This document shows, piece by piece, positions 41,583-43,801 of a DNA stretch of 43,801 nt. The translations under genes were made by a program, and so were the position numbers. Under the pieces are notes generated by a model. The model did no database searches, was not told the DNA's origin, and was given only the letters and a program-made list of their open reading frames with translations. This stretch comes from Brevundimonas sp. GTDB lineage: Bacteria; Pseudomonadota; Alphaproteobacteria; Caulobacterales; Caulobacteraceae. The first letter of the stretch is position 1. Every line of letters begins with the position of its first letter. Where the stretch lies: NCBI RefSeq assembly GCF_030704825.1, contig NZ_JAUYNX010000020.1:1-43801 (forward strand), in the 5' to 3' direction.

Positions 41583-43451
41583 TCAAGCGGCCCGCCGCCG
41601 CCGCGCCGGCGCCGCCTTCGGCTCGGCGTCGAACAGGGCGGCCAGGTTCTCGACCATGGCCCCGGCCAGCTGCTCGACATCGACGATAGTCACGGCGCGG
41701 CGGTACCAGCGGGTCACGTCGTGGCCGATCCCGATGGCCATCAGCTCGACCGGCGACCGGGTCTCGATCTCGGCGATGACCTGACGCAGGTGCTTGTCCA
41801 GATACAGGGCGGCGTTGGCCGACTGGGTGGAATCGTCGACCGGCGAGCCGTCGGAGATGACCATCAGTATCTTGCGCGACTCGGTCCGGGCCAGCAGCCG
41901 GTCGTGCGCCCAGGAAAGGGCCTCGCCGTCGATGTTCTCCTTCAGCAGCCCCTCGCGCATCATCAGGCCGAGGCTCTTCTTCGCCCGCCGCCACGGCGCG
42001 TCCGCCGCCTTGTAGATGATGTGGCGCAGGTCGTTCAGCCGCCCCGGATGCGGCGGCTTGCCGGCGGTGATCCACGCCTCGCGCGCCTGGCCGCCCTTCC
42101 ACGCCCGGGTGGTGAAGCCGAGGATCTCGACCTTGACGCCGCAGCGCTCCAGCGTCCGCGCGAGAATGTCGGCGCAGACCGCCGCCACCATGATCGGCCG
42201 GCCGCGCATCGAGCCGGAATTATCGAGCAGCAGGGTGACCACCGTGTCGCGGAACGGGCTTTCGCTCTCGGCCTTGAAGCTGAGCGGGCTGGTCGGGTCG
42301 GTGATGATCCGGGTCAGGCGGGCGGTGTCCAGCACCCCCTCTTCCAGATCGAAATGCCAGCTGCGGTTCTGCTGGGCCATCAACCGGCGCTGCAGCTTGT
42401 TGGCCAGGCGGGCGACGACCGAGGACAGGGCGATCAGCTGCTGGTCCAGCAGGGCGCGCAGCCGTTCCAGTTCATTGGGATCGCACAGGTCGGCGGCGTC
42501 GACGACTTCGTCGTAGGCCGTCGTGAACACCCGATAGGCGTCGATGGCGCGGCCGTCGTCGGCGGTCTGCTGGCGGTTGGGCAGGGCGCCCTCGTTGACG
42601 TCGGGGCCCTCGTCCGAGGCGTCGCCGTCCGGGTCGGCGGGCGCGCCGTCCGGACGCGACTCGCGTTCCTCGCCCGCGGTCTGGTCGTCGGTCGAGCCGT
42701 CCATCGACTGGCCCTCGCCGCCGCCGGCGTCGTCCTCGTCCTGATCGTCGGCCGCGTCCGGATCCTGCGGATCGGGCTCCTCGTCGCCCTGATCTTCAGA
42801 GGCGTCGTCGCCGCGCCCGTCGCCGGGATCGAGATCGAGCGCACGCAGCACGTCCTTCAGCCGGGCGGCGAAGGCGACCTGGTCGTCCGCGACCTCGGCC
42901 AGGGCGTCGAGCCTGGCGCCGGCCTTGTCCTCCACGGCGGCGCGGACGAGGTCCAGCATGGCGGCGGCGCCGTCGGGCGCGCGCTGGCCAGTCAGCCGCT
43001 CGCGCACCAGCAGGGCCACGGCCTCGGCCACCGGGACGCGCTCGGCCTCGGTCGCGCGCAGGGCGCCCATCTTTTCCAGCCGGGTCAGCAGGGCCGCGCC
43101 CATATTGGCCCGGACCCCGGCCAGGGCGGTGGAGCCGACCGCCTCGACCCGCGCCTGCTCGACCGCCTCGAAGACCTCGGCGGCGCGGCTGTCGACGGGA
43201 CGCAGTCGGGCGTGCAGGCTCTCGTCGTGATTGGCCAGGCGCAGGGCCAGCCGGTCGGCCTGACCGCGCAGGCTGGCGCTCTCGGGCCCGCCCGGATCGC
43301 GCGGCGGATGCGGCAGGGTCAGGACGCCGTTGGCCAGCCGGGGTCCGTCGGAGCCGAACACGACCTCCAGCCCGGACTGCTCGGCCAGGGCCCGCGCCGC
43401 ATGGGCGAGGGCGCGCTTGAAGACTTCGGCGGGGGTTTCGGCGGCGGCCAT
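41583..43451 (-). CDS. cobT: Aerobic cobaltochelatase subunit CobT
   Basis: CobT forms, with CobS, the ATPase partner of CobN that inserts cobalt in aerobic B12 synthesis. The 622-residue protein has an N-terminal domain (1-200), a long acidic, low-complexity linker (about 205-300) and a C-terminal von Willebrand-A domain whose metal-ion site DxSxS is Asp410-x-Ser412-x-Ser414 (DNSGSM), followed by [20 protein letters not shown] and [11 protein letters not shown]. Length and layout fit. cobS, normally directly upstream, is not in the remaining 350 bases. CobT-like proteins occur also in B12-importing alphaproteobacteria, so the pathway cannot be judged here. Confidence 0.95.
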   Translation of the reverse strand: MAAAETPAEVFKRALAHAARALAEQSGLEVVFGSDGPRLANGVLTLPHPPRDPGGPESASLRGQADRLALRLANHDESLHARLRPVDSRAAEVFEAVEQARVEAVGSTALAGVRANMGAALLTRLEKMGALRATEAERVPVAEAVALLVRERLTGQRAPDGAAAMLDLVRAAVEDKAGARLDALAEVADDQVAFAARLKDVLRALDLDPGDGRGDDASEDQGDEEPDPQDPDAADDQDEDDAGGGEGQSMDGSTDDQTAGEERESRPDGAPADPDGDASDEGPDVNEGALPNRQQTADDGRAIDAYRVFTTAYDEVVDAADLCDPNELERLRALLDQQLIALSSVVARLANKLQRRLMAQQNRSWHFDLEEGVLDTARLTRIITDPTSPLSFKAESESPFRDTVVTLLLDNSGSMRGRPIMVAAVCADILARTLERCGVKVEILGFTTRAWKGGQAREAWITAGKPPHPGRLNDLRHIIYKAADAPWRRAKKSLGLMMREGLLKENIDGEALSWAHDRLLARTESRKILMVISDGSPVDDSTQSANAALYLDKHLRQVIAEIETRSPVELMAIGIGHDVTRWYRRAVTIVDVEQLAGAMVENLAALFDAEPKAAPARRRRAA

Positions 43452-43734
43452 GGGTTCCAGTTAGCGGGTTCGGGGGCGGGGGAGAAGCTCTCGCGCCGCG
43501 GCGAAGCCTGGAGAGACGCAGGAGTCTTCGCCGCCTGCTTTCGCGGCGGTGTGGGGAGGGAGCGGGGCGGCCGGGCCTCGCCCGGTGCTTGAATGTTTTA
43601 CCGTTTCGACGAGACAGACAGCCCCGCGCGGTCGTTTTCCACGCGCTCTCCGGCTGGCGACCCTGACATTCGGGCCTTGCCGGATCATCCGCCGCAGACA
43701 TTGCTGCCTGCGACGCGGGGCGGACACGAGGCCA
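43452..43734. other. Non-coding region upstream of cobT
   Basis: No convincing gene. It contains two short GC-rich hairpins: CGCCGC/GCGGCG (43529-43534 and 43543-43548) and CCGGGC/GCCCGG (43571-43576 and 43580-43585, three-base loop). They could belong to the cobT leader or end an upstream gene. No clear promoter is seen. Confidence 0.45.
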
Positions 43735-43801
43735 TCAGGCGTCGGCGGTCCGCATCCAGCGGCGCGCGGCGAGCAGGCGGACGCCATCCCTCGACGTCCG
43801 C
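43735..43801 (-). CDS. Possible C-terminal end of a gene cut by the window edge
   Basis: On the minus strand a frame is open from the right edge to TGA at 43735-43737 and would end in DGVRLLAARRWMRTADA. It is too short to identify and does not look like the end of CobS as far as I can tell. It could be chance. Confidence 0.3.
   Translation of the reverse strand, partial: RTSRDGVRLLAARRWMRTADA

Overview
The window is a compact stretch of chromosome from a high-GC alphaproteobacterium, most likely Caulobacterales and plausibly Brevundimonas or a relative. The reasons are the very high GC, the infB/YlxR/nusA/rimP order, the ChvI-ChvG-HprK-EIIA-HPr block, the alphaproteobacterial short HprK, Coq7, CobT and the style of the proteins. 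The genus is inference; no rRNA or species marker is present. Nearly all of it is core or conserved accessory chromosome. I see no insertion sequence, phage, CRISPR array or defence island.

Left part (1-9800): the minus-strand rimP-nusA-ylxR-infB operon for ribosome maturation, transcription elongation and initiation, with infB running off the left edge. It has a recognisable promoter and a terminator-like hairpin at its head. Next come a plus-strand phosphatase and a minus-strand metK-trmB-DUF1993 group, whose metK promoter carries a perfect inverted repeat. A tRNA-Thr(CGT) and hemC-hemD for haem synthesis follow, with tsaD, gpsA and a small Rieske protein leaving in the other direction.

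Middle (11200-28900): a methyltransferase, intracellular PHB depolymerase (phaZ) overlapping a YgjP-type metallopeptidase, a class A penicillin-binding protein, a secreted alpha/beta hydrolase, a Rieske oxygenase, a TetR regulator, a Kef-type antiporter, a secreted M13 zinc peptidase, and a minus-strand run 3-hydroxybutyryl-CoA dehydrogenase, two membrane proteins and hisS. The convergent gap between the M13 peptidase and hisS holds two good terminators and a 15-bp palindrome. YggT and tRNA-Ala(CGC) follow.

Right part (29100-43801): a tightly coupled regulatory block (chvI, chvG, hprK, EIIA-Man type, HPr and an unknown 127-residue protein) that joins the envelope-stress two-component system to a regulatory phosphotransfer chain. 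Beyond it lie a large unknown protein, a zinc-ribbon protein, a secreted DUF885 enzyme, a glyoxalase with a coupled lipoprotein, a DedA/YqaA membrane protein, dsbB-coq7, a small secreted two-cysteine protein, a phytase-like lipoprotein and cobT, with a possible gene end at the right edge.

The window looks largely ordinary. The most interesting signals are regulatory: the rimP leader hairpin, the metK operator, paired inverted repeats before phaZ, a TetR-associated palindrome, and several non-ATG starts with good supporting context. Three unrelated secreted enzymes also share metal-ligand-rich segments just after their signal peptides. No clear new multi-gene system is evident. The best candidates for undescribed biology are the unknown protein coupled to HPr and the 582-residue protein divergent from chvI.
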